Shown here: piece after piece, positions 1-5,644 of the stretch
Layout: each line of letters begins with the position of its first letter
How positions within the stretch are numbered: position 1 is the first letter of the stretch
Assembly (NCBI GenBank): GCA_016207265.1
Contig: JACQPZ010000135.1
Span: 1-7,806, forward strand
Direction: 5' to 3'
Source: Candidatus Latescibacterota bacterium
Lineage (GTDB): Bacteria; Eisenbacteria; RBG-16-71-46; SZUA-252
DNA: 7,806 bases
Translations under genes and position numbers: made by a program
Notes under the pieces: model-generated
The model's input: the letters and a program-made list of their open reading frames with translations, nothing else
Database searches by the model: none
Told to the model about the DNA's origin: nothing

Positions 1-398
1 GCGATCACGTCCATGACGATCGCTCCCGCGCCCAACGCAGCGCGCTGCGCGCTCTCGCCCGTCATGCTCTTCACGACCCCGGAGACCATCATCTGGAGCC
101 CACCTCCGGCGCTGGAGGTGGAGATATAGAGATCCACCCCCTCGTTCCCCCGTTGAGGCGTGATGATCCGCTCGCCGTCGAGGATCTTCCTCAAGGCGAG
201 CTCTTCGACCTCCATGATCGCGTTCAGCACGCCCCGGGTCACGTCCTCGAAGGGCGCTTCCACCGTGGTCGGCGCCTCCCCGCGTACAATCAGACGGTAC
301 TCGGAGCCACGGCGCTCGATGAGAATCGCCTTGGTCGTGGTGCTGCCGCAGTCGGTCGCGAGGACCGAGTTCAGGGATTCCGGGTCGATCGCTTTCAC
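1..398 (-). CDS. MutL / glutamate mutase L family ASKHA protein, N-terminal part (partial)
   Basis: The first 132 residues are present; the rest lies beyond the left edge (family members as I recall are roughly 450-600 residues). Residues 12-24 read SVLATDCGSTTTK, the phosphate-1 loop of the ASKHA/BadF ATPase fold. Residues about 97-131 carry STSSAGGGLQMMVSGVVKSM and then GESAQRAALGAGAIVMDV, which I recognise as the hallmark of the MutL (glutamate mutase L) family. MutL genes usually sit with adenosylcobalamin-dependent mutases such as glutamate mutase or ornithine aminomutase and are thought to act as ATP-dependent reactivase-like partners; the biochemical role is poorly proven. The start is the GTG at 398, which has a strong AGGAAGGA Shine-Dalgarno at 405-412 and overlaps the upstream stop as GTGA, so translation is probably coupled. 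No mutase subunit is visible here. The family call is firm; the function is inferred. This is not the DNA mismatch-repair MutL. Confidence 0.88.
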   Translation of the reverse strand, partial: MKAIDPESLNSVLATDCGSTTTKAILIERRGSEYRLIVRGEAPTTVEAPFEDVTRGVLNAIMEVEELALRKILDGERIITPQRGNEGVDLYISTSSAGGGLQMMVSGVVKSMTGESAQRAALGAGAIVMDVI

Positions 399-823
399 CG
401 TGATTCCTTCCTTTTCTTGCGCTCCGAGCGCTCCGCCCGCTCCCGCTCCCGCTGCGCCCGTTCCCGCTGCCGCTCCACGTCGTCGCGCATCTCGATCTTC
501 ACGAGGAGGGCCTCGAGATTCTCGCGCCGCTCCATCATCCCGGCGAACTGGTCGTAGTCCTGCACCGCGAAGAAGGCGCGTACCATCGGCTCGAAGAAAT
601 GAAGCGCCTGGCTTCCCACGAAGGAGAGCGGCTTCATGCTCTCCAGAAAGAAAATCGCGGGGACCGTCATCCGGTGGCGCACCGTCAGCTCGGCGAGCCG
701 GTCCAGGAGCGCCTCATCCTCCGGTGTTCGCGCCGGCCGCCCGCCTCCCGCCTCCGGGGCTCCCGCCTCCGGGACGCGGGTCGCCGGCTCCCGCGAGGGT
801 GATTCCGAGCCGCGCTTCCACAA
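395..823 (-). CDS. Small hypothetical protein with conserved helical core and Arg/Glu-rich tail; start uncertain
   Basis: No named family is recognised, although I recall similar short proteins immediately upstream of MutL-type genes in uncultivated high-GC bacteria. The conserved-looking core (codons from about 718 down to 500) reads EDEALLDRLAEL, then TVPAIFFLESMKPLSFVGSQALHFFEPMVRAFF (split here only as description) and an acidic, Leu-rich helix. The last 30 or so residues are almost entirely Arg, Glu, Lys and Ser, consistent with a single charged alpha helix. There is no signal peptide. The stop overlaps the downstream GTG as GTGA. The start is unsettled: in-frame candidates are GTG 919, TTG 823, GTG 682 and ATG 670, none with a good ribosome site. 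The helical frame EDEALLDRL continues back to at least 718, upstream of GTG 682, so I chose TTG 823 (142 residues). This overlaps the preceding gene by 110 bases. The gene itself is likely real; its function is unknown. Confidence 0.7.
   Translation of the reverse strand: MWKRGSESPSREPATRVPEAGAPEAGGGRPARTPEDEALLDRLAELTVRHRMTVPAIFFLESMKPLSFVGSQALHFFEPMVRAFFAVQDYDQFAGMMERRENLEALLVKIEMRDDVERQRERAQRERERAERSERKKRKESR
405..412 (-). promoter_or_regulatory. Shine-Dalgarno of the MutL-family gene
   Basis: AGGAAGGA lies six bases upstream of the GTG at 398, inside the 3' end of the preceding small gene. It fixes the GTG as the start and supports translational coupling across the GTGA overlap. Confidence 0.7.
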
Positions 824-1253
824 ACGCCACGACTTGATCTCGGTTTCCTCCGAACAGGAGCCTGAGGCCCCGGTAGCCCTCGAGCCAGTGACGCATCCGG
901 AAGGGGCTGAGAAACACACCCGTCCGGTCCACGGTCGCGCGGCGCATCTCGGACCAGGGCCGCTCCCGCGACACGCCGAGCGTCCGCACTCCGATCGTCT
1001 CTCGCGTGAGACGGTATTCGGTCTTCGCGAGGAACGAGCCGAGCGACGCGAGAATGAAGACGGGCGCCGCGAATCCGAGCACGGAATCTCCCGTGCTCTT
1101 CGCGATCAGAACTCCGAGCACCGCCGCCGACGCGAGGATCACGCCGGCCGCCAACGGCCGATCACGCGCCGGCCAGACCGTCCAGCTCAGCTCCTCGTCC
1201 GAGGACGGTCGGTTCGCTTCGTGTCCGGTCAACCTGCCTCGAGATCGCGCCAC
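714..1253 (-). CDS. Two-helix membrane protein with PH-like (bPH2/YdbS-type) domain, hypothetical
   Basis: The product has 179 residues. A hydrophilic N-tail (1-30) leads into SWTVWPARDRP, then two hydrophobic segments at about 33-51 and 57-76 that should form a helical hairpin in the membrane. Residues 78-150 look like the beta-rich bacterial PH-like fold that often follows such hairpins: YRLTRETIGVRTLGV, RPWSEMRRATVDRTGVFLSPF and a closing helix NRDQVVAFVEARLG. The final 28 residues are a Gly/Pro/Arg linker with no fold and contain a 15-bp duplication. The domain call is from pattern, not a profile search. The GTG at 1253 overlaps gcvPB by 25 bases and has GGTGA just upstream. A rival start is the TTG at 1232, which gives a 4-nt TTGA overlap with the gcvPB stop and is preceded by GAGGCAGG; that would give 172 residues. 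Both keep the whole domain. Function is unknown; it probably acts at the inner membrane. Confidence 0.78.
   Translation of the reverse strand: MARSRGRLTGHEANRPSSDEELSWTVWPARDRPLAAGVILASAAVLGVLIAKSTGDSVLGFAAPVFILASLGSFLAKTEYRLTRETIGVRTLGVSRERPWSEMRRATVDRTGVFLSPFRMRHWLEGYRGLRLLFGGNRDQVVAFVEARLGITLAGAGDPRPGGGSPGGGRRAAGANTGG
745..774. repeat. Two tandem copies of a 15-bp GC-rich unit
   Basis: Plus-strand CTCCCGCCTCCGGGG (745-759) is followed directly by CTCCCGCCTCCGGGA (760-774), with one mismatch at the last base. The unit is five codons long. It encodes PGGGS/PGGGR in the membrane-protein frame and PEAGA/PEAGG in the small-protein frame, so it preserves both minus-strand frames. It lies in the segment where the two genes overlap and looks like a slippage duplication in a linker. 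Confidence 0.8.
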
Positions 1254-2686
1254 GTCACCGCCGGGTTCCGCGCGGCGCGCGCCTCGTCGAGCCGGCGCAC
1301 GGGCGTCCGCGTGGGAGCGTTCCTCACGAGCGCGGGATCCTCGACGGTCTCACGATCGATCGCGAGCAGCGCATCGGCGAACGCGTCCAGGCTCGCCTTG
1401 GTCTCGGTTTCCGTCGGCTCGATCATGAGCGCTTCCTCCACGATCAGCGGGAAATACGTCGTGGGCGCGTGCATGCCGAAATCGAGCAGGCGCTTGCCCA
1501 GGTCGAGGGCGCGAACCCCCCGCGACTTCTGACGCGAGGCGGAGAGCACGAACTCGTGCATGCAGTATCCCGGATGAGACGGCTCGTAGGCGTCGCGAAG
1601 ACGGGCCTTGAGGTAGTTCGCGTTCAGGATCGCTTCCCGGCTCACCTCCGCGAGGCCGCTCGCGCCGAGACTCTTCAGATAGCAGAGCGCCCGCACGAGG
1701 ATTCCGAAGTTGCCGTAGTAGGAATGCACGCGCCCGACCGAGCGCGGCCGGTCGTGGTTCCAGCGGTAGAGATCCCCCGCGCGCTCCAGGACCGGCGCCG
1801 GAAGGAAGGGCTCGAGAGCCTCCCGGACGCAGAGCACGCCGCCGCCGGGACCGCCTCCTCCGTGCGGGGTCGAGAAGGTCTTGTGCAGGTTGATGTGCGC
1901 GAAATCGAACTCCATCGCCCCGGGGCTCGCGAGACCCACCATCGCGTTCAGGTTCGCTCCGTCCAGGTAGAGCAGCGCGCCCACGCCGTGCGCGATTCTC
2001 GCGATCTCTCCCACGTCGCGCTCGAAGATCCCGAGCGTGTTGGGGTTCGTGAGCATGAGGGCCGCCGTCTTCTCCGAGACGGCGCGCCGCAAGGCGGCGA
2101 TGTCCACGCAGCCGTCCGCTCCCGAGGGGACGGTCACGACCCGATACCCGACCTGGTTCACGGTCGAGGGATTCGTGCCGTGGGCCGAATCGGGAACGAT
2201 CACCTCCTCGCGCGGGTTTCCGCGCTCGCCGTGATAGGCCCGGGCCATGAGGATCGCGGTCAGCTCGCATTGGGCCCCGGCCGCAGGGTGCGTCGTGATC
2301 GCCGGCATTCCCATGATCGCTCGAAGCCACCCGTGCAGCTCCCAGATCACCGCCATGGCGCCCTGGCTCAGCTCTTCGGGCTGGAGCGGATGAGCCGCGG
2401 CAAGTCCCTGCAACTGGGCCACTTCGTCGTTCAGCTTCGGGTTGTACTTCATGGTGCACGATCCGAGCGGATAGATGGCCCGGTCGATGTGGTGGTTCAG
2501 CACCGAGAGATTCACGAAATGGCGGACGACCTGCGGCTCCGAGATCTCCGGGAGCGCGGGGCCCTCGGTCCGCACGCGCTCGCGCGGAAGGAGCCGCTCG
2601 ACCCCTTCAGCCGGAATGTCGAGCGGCGCAAGCCTCGGCCCGCGGTGTCCCTGAACCGAGAGGTCGCGCAGCGTCAGCTCCGGCAC
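1229..2686 (-). CDS. gcvPB: Glycine dehydrogenase (decarboxylating) subunit 2, GcvPB
   Basis: This is the 485-residue PLP-bearing half of the split P protein (EC 1.4.4.2), which decarboxylates glycine and passes the aminomethyl group to the lipoyl arm of GcvH in the cytosol. The early motif IDRAIYPLGSCTMKYNPKLN (68-87) is typical. HPAAGAQCE (133-141), DSAHGTNPS (166-174) and YLDGANLNA (240-248) belong to the PLP fold. The lysine that forms the Schiff base is K269 in NLHKTFSTPHGGGGPG. Length matches the subunit-2 family (about 480). The frame stays open far upstream through gcvPA, but only GTG 2686 fits: it has GAGGAGG four bases upstream and puts the conserved N-terminus in place. It overlaps gcvPA by 13 bases, so the two subunits are probably made together and assemble as alpha2beta2, as in Thermus. 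Confidence 0.97.
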   Translation of the reverse strand: MPELTLRDLSVQGHRGPRLAPLDIPAEGVERLLPRERVRTEGPALPEISEPQVVRHFVNLSVLNHHIDRAIYPLGSCTMKYNPKLNDEVAQLQGLAAAHPLQPEELSQGAMAVIWELHGWLRAIMGMPAITTHPAAGAQCELTAILMARAYHGERGNPREEVIVPDSAHGTNPSTVNQVGYRVVTVPSGADGCVDIAALRRAVSEKTAALMLTNPNTLGIFERDVGEIARIAHGVGALLYLDGANLNAMVGLASPGAMEFDFAHINLHKTFSTPHGGGGPGGGVLCVREALEPFLPAPVLERAGDLYRWNHDRPRSVGRVHSYYGNFGILVRALCYLKSLGASGLAEVSREAILNANYLKARLRDAYEPSHPGYCMHEFVLSASRQKSRGVRALDLGKRLLDFGMHAPTTYFPLIVEEALMIEPTETETKASLDAFADALLAIDRETVEDPALVRNAPTRTPVRRLDEARAARNPAVTWRDLEAG

Positions 2687-4062
2687 GCGGCCTCCTCGAG
2701 CGGGGAACCCGCCCGCCCGCGCGACCATTCCGCGAGCGTCTCGACGTAGCCGTCCATCTCCTCCCGGGTCCGCTTCTCCGTGACGGCGACCAGGAGGTCG
2801 CGCGGCCTCGAGCGGTCGAACCGCGCGAGGGGAACCCCGGCGAGAATCCGCTTCGCCTGCGCCGCACGCACGAAGTCGGAGGCGGCGCCGGGCAGACGGA
2901 TCACGAACTCCCGGAAGAAGGGCGCGTCCCCGTGCGGAAGGGTGACGCCGGGCAGCGCGGAGACCCGCCGCGCGAGGTAGTGCGCCTTCTCGAGACACTG
3001 GGTCGCGACCTCCCGCATGCCGCCCGCCCCGAGGAGCGCCAGATGGATCGCGTTCGCCAGAGCCATCAACCCCTGGTTCGTGCAGATGTTCGAGGTCGCG
3101 CGCTCGCGCCGGATGTGCTGCTCGCGTGTTTGGAGGGTCAGCACGTAGCCGCGCCGTGCGTCCAGGTCCACCGTGGCTCCGGCGAGGCGTCCCGGAAGGC
3201 GGCGGATCTGGGACTTCCGCGTCGCGAAGAATCCGACGAGCGGCCCGCCGTAGCCCATGGGGACTCCCATGGATTGGCCCTCCCCCACCACGATGTCCGC
3301 GCCTTCGTGCCCCGGAGGCTTGAGCAGGGCGAGCGCGACAGGGTCCGCGGCGGCCACCGACAGGGCGCCCGCGCCCTGCGCCGCATCGGTGAGGGCCGCG
3401 CCGTCCTCGACGATCCCCTCGAAGCTCGGCTGGGACCAGAGAAGCGCCGCGACCTCGGGCGTGAGCAGCTTCCTCGCGGCGGCCGCGGACGTGGCCCCAC
3501 GCTCCGCCGGTATCTCCTGGACCCGGAACGACCCCGCCGAGGCGTACGTGCGCAGGACCTCGCGGAAATGCGGATGGACGCCGCCTGAGACGAGGACGAT
3601 CCTCCGCCCGGTGGCTCCCGCGGCGAGGTGCGCCGCCTCCACGCAGGCGGTCGCGCCGTCGTAGAGCGACGCGTTCGCCACTTCCATGCCGGTCAGCTCG
3701 CAGATCATCGACTGGTATTCGAAGATCGCCTGGAGGGTGCCCTGCGACACCTCCGGCTGGTACGGCGTGTAGGCCGTGGCGAACTCCGAGCGCGCCGTGA
3801 GTGATCGCAGCGCGGCGGGGATGAAGTGGTCGTAGATTCCGGCGCCCAGGAAGCAGGCGTACCGATTCGCGTCCGCGTTCCGCTCGCCCCACTCCGCAAA
3901 GCGGCGTGCGATCTCGTACTCGGCGAGCGGCGGATCGACGGGCAGGGCTCCGCGGACCATGAGGTCCGCCGGGATCGCTCCCCACAGCTCTTCGATGCTC
4001 TTCGCTCCGATGCACTCGAGCATGGCGCGCCGCTCGGCGTCGCTCCGGCCGACGAAGCTCAC
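2674..4062 (-). CDS. gcvPA: Glycine dehydrogenase (decarboxylating) subunit 1, GcvPA
   Basis: This is the N-terminal-half subunit (462 residues) of the two-part P protein. It has the PLP-transferase fold but lacks the PLP lysine and completes the active site with GcvPB. Clear family motifs are FLGAGIYDHFIPAA (71-84), AYTPYQPEVSQGTLQAIFEY (97-116), YDGATA (134-139), GEGQSMGVPMGYGGPLVGFF (260-279) and TLQTREQHIRRERATSNICT (309-328). Length is close to other subunit-1 proteins (about 440-450). Translation starts at GTG 4062, forming a GTGA overlap with the gcvH stop; a G-rich run (GGGGGCG) just upstream could serve as the ribosome site. The C-terminal tail after the last helix (SPLEEAACRS) overlaps the start of gcvPB. 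No missing motif or frame break is seen. Confidence 0.97.
   Translation of the reverse strand: MSFVGRSDAERRAMLECIGAKSIEELWGAIPADLMVRGALPVDPPLAEYEIARRFAEWGERNADANRYACFLGAGIYDHFIPAALRSLTARSEFATAYTPYQPEVSQGTLQAIFEYQSMICELTGMEVANASLYDGATACVEAAHLAAGATGRRIVLVSGGVHPHFREVLRTYASAGSFRVQEIPAERGATSAAAARKLLTPEVAALLWSQPSFEGIVEDGAALTDAAQGAGALSVAAADPVALALLKPPGHEGADIVVGEGQSMGVPMGYGGPLVGFFATRKSQIRRLPGRLAGATVDLDARRGYVLTLQTREQHIRRERATSNICTNQGLMALANAIHLALLGAGGMREVATQCLEKAHYLARRVSALPGVTLPHGDAPFFREFVIRLPGAASDFVRAAQAKRILAGVPLARFDRSRPRDLLVAVTEKRTREEMDGYVETLAEWSRGRAGSPLEEAACRS
2691..2697 (-). promoter_or_regulatory. Shine-Dalgarno that decides the gcvPB start
   Basis: GAGGAGG lies four bases upstream of GTG 2686, inside the last codons of gcvPA. 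It excludes the much longer open frame that reaches 4015 as the real gcvPB start. Confidence 0.75.
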
Positions 4063-4445
4063 GCGATCGCCCCCAGGACCTTTTCGTAGCCGTCCGCGCT
4101 CAGGAGCGACTCGGTTTCGGCGAGCGCCGCCATCTTGATCCGGACCATCCAGCCCCGTTCATAAGGCGACTGGTTCACGAGCGCGGGGTTCTCTTTGAGC
4201 TCGGTATTGACGGCGACGATCTCGCCCGAGACGGGAGCGAAGAGGTCGCTCACCGTCTTGACCGCGTCGATCGTGCCGAGCGGCTTCATGTGCGAGACGC
4301 GCGTTCCGACCGCGGGCAGCTCCACGAAAATCACGTCGCCCAGCTCGCCCTGGGCGTAATCGGTGATCCCAACCTCGGCTTCCTGTCCTCGGACGCGGAC
4401 CCATTCGTGCTCCTTGGTGTAGCGCAGCTCTTTCGGAACGTTCAC
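4059..4445 (-). CDS. gcvH: Glycine cleavage system H protein, GcvH
   Basis: This 128-residue lipoyl carrier shuttles the aminomethyl intermediate from the P protein to the T protein and is then reoxidised by the L protein (not in the window). The sequence starts NVPKELRYTKEHEWVRV, followed by VGITDYAQGELGDVIFVELP (25-44), the core of the lipoyl fold. The lipoylated lysine should be K63 in GTIDAVKTVSD; many H proteins have ESVK here, so this is a conservative Asp-Ala variant. APVSGEIVAVN and the C-terminal GWMVRIKM follow the family. The frame is open far upstream into gcvT, but GTG 4445 is the start: GAGGAG lies six bases upstream, it overlaps the gcvT stop as GTGA, and it gives the usual H-protein length. 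Confidence 0.97.
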   Translation of the reverse strand: MNVPKELRYTKEHEWVRVRGQEAEVGITDYAQGELGDVIFVELPAVGTRVSHMKPLGTIDAVKTVSDLFAPVSGEIVAVNTELKENPALVNQSPYERGWMVRIKMAALAETESLLSADGYEKVLGAIA

Positions 4446-5575
4446 AGGGCACTCCTCGGTTTGGGGCTGCGGACGCTTCCCGTTCGGTACATGGGGCGCT
4501 CCGTCACCGTCGCGGGAGTGTCCCGGCCGCGGGTCCTGAGCTCGAGCCTCGTGCCGGGAGCCGCGCGATCGCTCGAGACGTAGGCCATCGCGACCGGCTT
4601 CCCGATGCTGATCCCCATCGATCCGCTGGTGACCGTTCCCACGGTCTGTCCCTGGAAGGCGACTTCGCAGCCGTGGCGCGCGATTCGGTCCCCGTCCAGC
4701 ACGAGCCCCACGAGCGTTCGCCGCGAGCCCTCGCGTTTCGCCGCGACCAGGGCGGCCTTGCCGATGAAGTCCTCCTTCTGAAGCCGCACGGTCCAGCCGA
4801 GGCCCGCTTCCATCGGGTTGGTCGTCTCGTCGATGTCGTTCCCGTACAGGCAATATCCCATTTCGAGGCGCAACGTGTCGCGCGCACCCAATCCGATGGG
4901 GCGGATTCCGGCCGAGCCTCCCGCCTTGAAGACCCGGTCCCACGTTTCGAGCGCCCGCGGGACGCGGACGTACACCTCGAAGCCGTCCTCTCCGGTGTAG
5001 CCGGTCCGGGAGATCAGGCGCCGGTCGTCCCCGGCCCCGTCCTCGAAGAACGTGTAGAAACCGAGCCCACGCACGCGATCCCCGTAGACGCGCGCCATCA
5101 CGTCCTCGGCCCACGGCCCCTGGACGGCGATCTGAGCCGTGGCCGCGCTCTCGTCGGCCACGGTGACGCCGGCGGGCGCGTGATCGCGGATCCACGCGAG
5201 GTCCTTCTCGAAGTTCGCGGCGTTCACGACCAGGAAGCGGTCGCGTCCGGTCGCGTAGACGAGGAGGTCGTCCACGATACCGCCGGAGGGAAGGCACATC
5301 GGCGTGTACACGGCCCGGCCGTCGGGGATCGCCTCGACCTCGTTGGTCACGAGGCGGTTCGCGTACGCCGCGGCGCCGGGACCCGCGAGCCGGATTTCTC
5401 CCATGTGGGAGACGTCGAACACGCCGACCCCTGCGCGGACGACGCGGTGCTCGGCGACGATCCCCTCGTACTGGATCGGCATCTCGAATCCAGCGAATGG
5501 AACGAGCTTGGCAGAGAGGGCCGCGTGCCGGGCGAAGAACGGCGTCCGCTTGAGCGTCGTCGTTGTGTCGAGCAT
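4442..5575 (-). CDS. gcvT: Glycine cleavage system T protein (aminomethyltransferase), GcvT
   Basis: This 377-residue cytosolic enzyme (EC 2.1.2.10) releases ammonia from aminomethylated GcvH and transfers the methylene group to tetrahydrofolate. The N-terminus LKRTPFFARHAALSAKLVPFAGFEMPIQY is typical. VFDVSHMGEI (52-61) and VVNAANFEKDLAWI (116-129) follow; D125 of EKD is, as I recall, the acid that contacts folate in solved T proteins. SRTGYTGEDGFEVYV (189-203) and GLGARDTLRLEMGYCLYGND (228-247) are also canonical. The C-terminal barrel has GTVTSGSMGISIGKPVAMAYV. ATG 5575 is the only usable start, but GAGG abuts it with no spacer, so initiation may be weak or depend on upstream translation. 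It is the first gcv gene and lies 65 bases after uvrA. Confidence 0.97.
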   Translation of the reverse strand: MLDTTTTLKRTPFFARHAALSAKLVPFAGFEMPIQYEGIVAEHRVVRAGVGVFDVSHMGEIRLAGPGAAAYANRLVTNEVEAIPDGRAVYTPMCLPSGGIVDDLLVYATGRDRFLVVNAANFEKDLAWIRDHAPAGVTVADESAATAQIAVQGPWAEDVMARVYGDRVRGLGFYTFFEDGAGDDRRLISRTGYTGEDGFEVYVRVPRALETWDRVFKAGGSAGIRPIGLGARDTLRLEMGYCLYGNDIDETTNPMEAGLGWTVRLQKEDFIGKAALVAAKREGSRRTLVGLVLDGDRIARHGCEVAFQGQTVGTVTSGSMGISIGKPVAMAYVSSDRAAPGTRLELRTRGRDTPATVTERPMYRTGSVRSPKPRSAL

Positions 5576-5640
5576 CCTCGATTCGCGTCGATGGTTGCGG
5601 TGCTTCGAGAGCGGCTACGCTATCACATCCGGCCCGGATT
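5576..5640 (-). other. Only true intergenic gap: uvrA-gcvT, 65 nt
   Basis: This is the one non-overlapping junction in the window and the natural place for a gcv promoter. I see no convincing -35/-10 pair. A perfect 6-bp inverted repeat with a one-base centre (ATCCGG G CCGGAT on the minus strand, 5627-5639) lies near the uvrA end but has no U-run. The space is too short for a glycine riboswitch, whose single aptamer needs roughly 100 nt. Either the promoter is atypical, it lies inside uvrA, or gcvT is read through from uvrA. Confidence 0.5.
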
Positions 5641-5644
5641 TCAT
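5615..5644 (-). CDS. Candidate nine-codon mini-ORF / leader peptide
   Basis: On the minus strand an ATG overlaps the uvrA stop as ATGA. It is preceded by GGGAGG with a four-base spacer, a better ribosome site than that of gcvT. It encodes MKSGPDVIA and stops at TAG, 39 bases before gcvT. It spans the small inverted repeat at 5627-5639. It could be a coupled leader that brings ribosomes towards gcvT, or chance. There is no run of Gly codons that would suggest classical glycine attenuation. Confidence 0.25.
   Translation of the reverse strand: MKSGPDVIA

Noticed and set aside
36..49. Perfect 14-bp palindrome CGCAGCGCGCTGCG.
   Set aside because: It lies inside the conserved AQRAALG segment of the MutL-family gene and is explained by Ala/Arg codons in GC-rich DNA.
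1..398. DNA mismatch-repair MutL.
   Set aside because: The sequence has the ASKHA DCGSTTTK loop and STSSAGGG motif of the glutamate mutase L family and none of the GHKL ATPase motifs of the repair protein.
636..1532. Plus-strand open frame of 298 codons across the two unknown genes.
   Set aside because: Its translation is Arg/Ser/Ala low complexity and it lies antisense to minus-strand frames that show membrane helices and conserved motifs.
1469..2749. Long plus-strand open frame (426 codons) antisense to gcvPB.
   Set aside because: It is His/Arg/Val-rich with no recognisable motif, lies opposite a fully conserved gene, and reflects GC-rich codon structure. The same holds for the plus-strand frames at 4673-5914 and 2932-3588.
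2687..4015. The gcvPB frame is open upstream to 4015, giving a 928-codon frame that might suggest a fused P protein.
   Set aside because: The upstream translation is Arg/Gly/Pro-rich shadow with no family motif, while gcvPA occupies another frame with all its motifs. A strong ribosome site fixes the gcvPB start at 2686.
4446..5297. The gcvH frame extends upstream through gcvT to 5297.
   Set aside because: The added sequence is low-complexity shadow of gcvT; GTG 4445 with GAGGAG gives the standard H-protein length.
5627..5639. Inverted repeat after uvrA as a rho-independent terminator.
   Set aside because: The stem is only six pairs with a one-base centre and there is no U-run after it on the minus strand.
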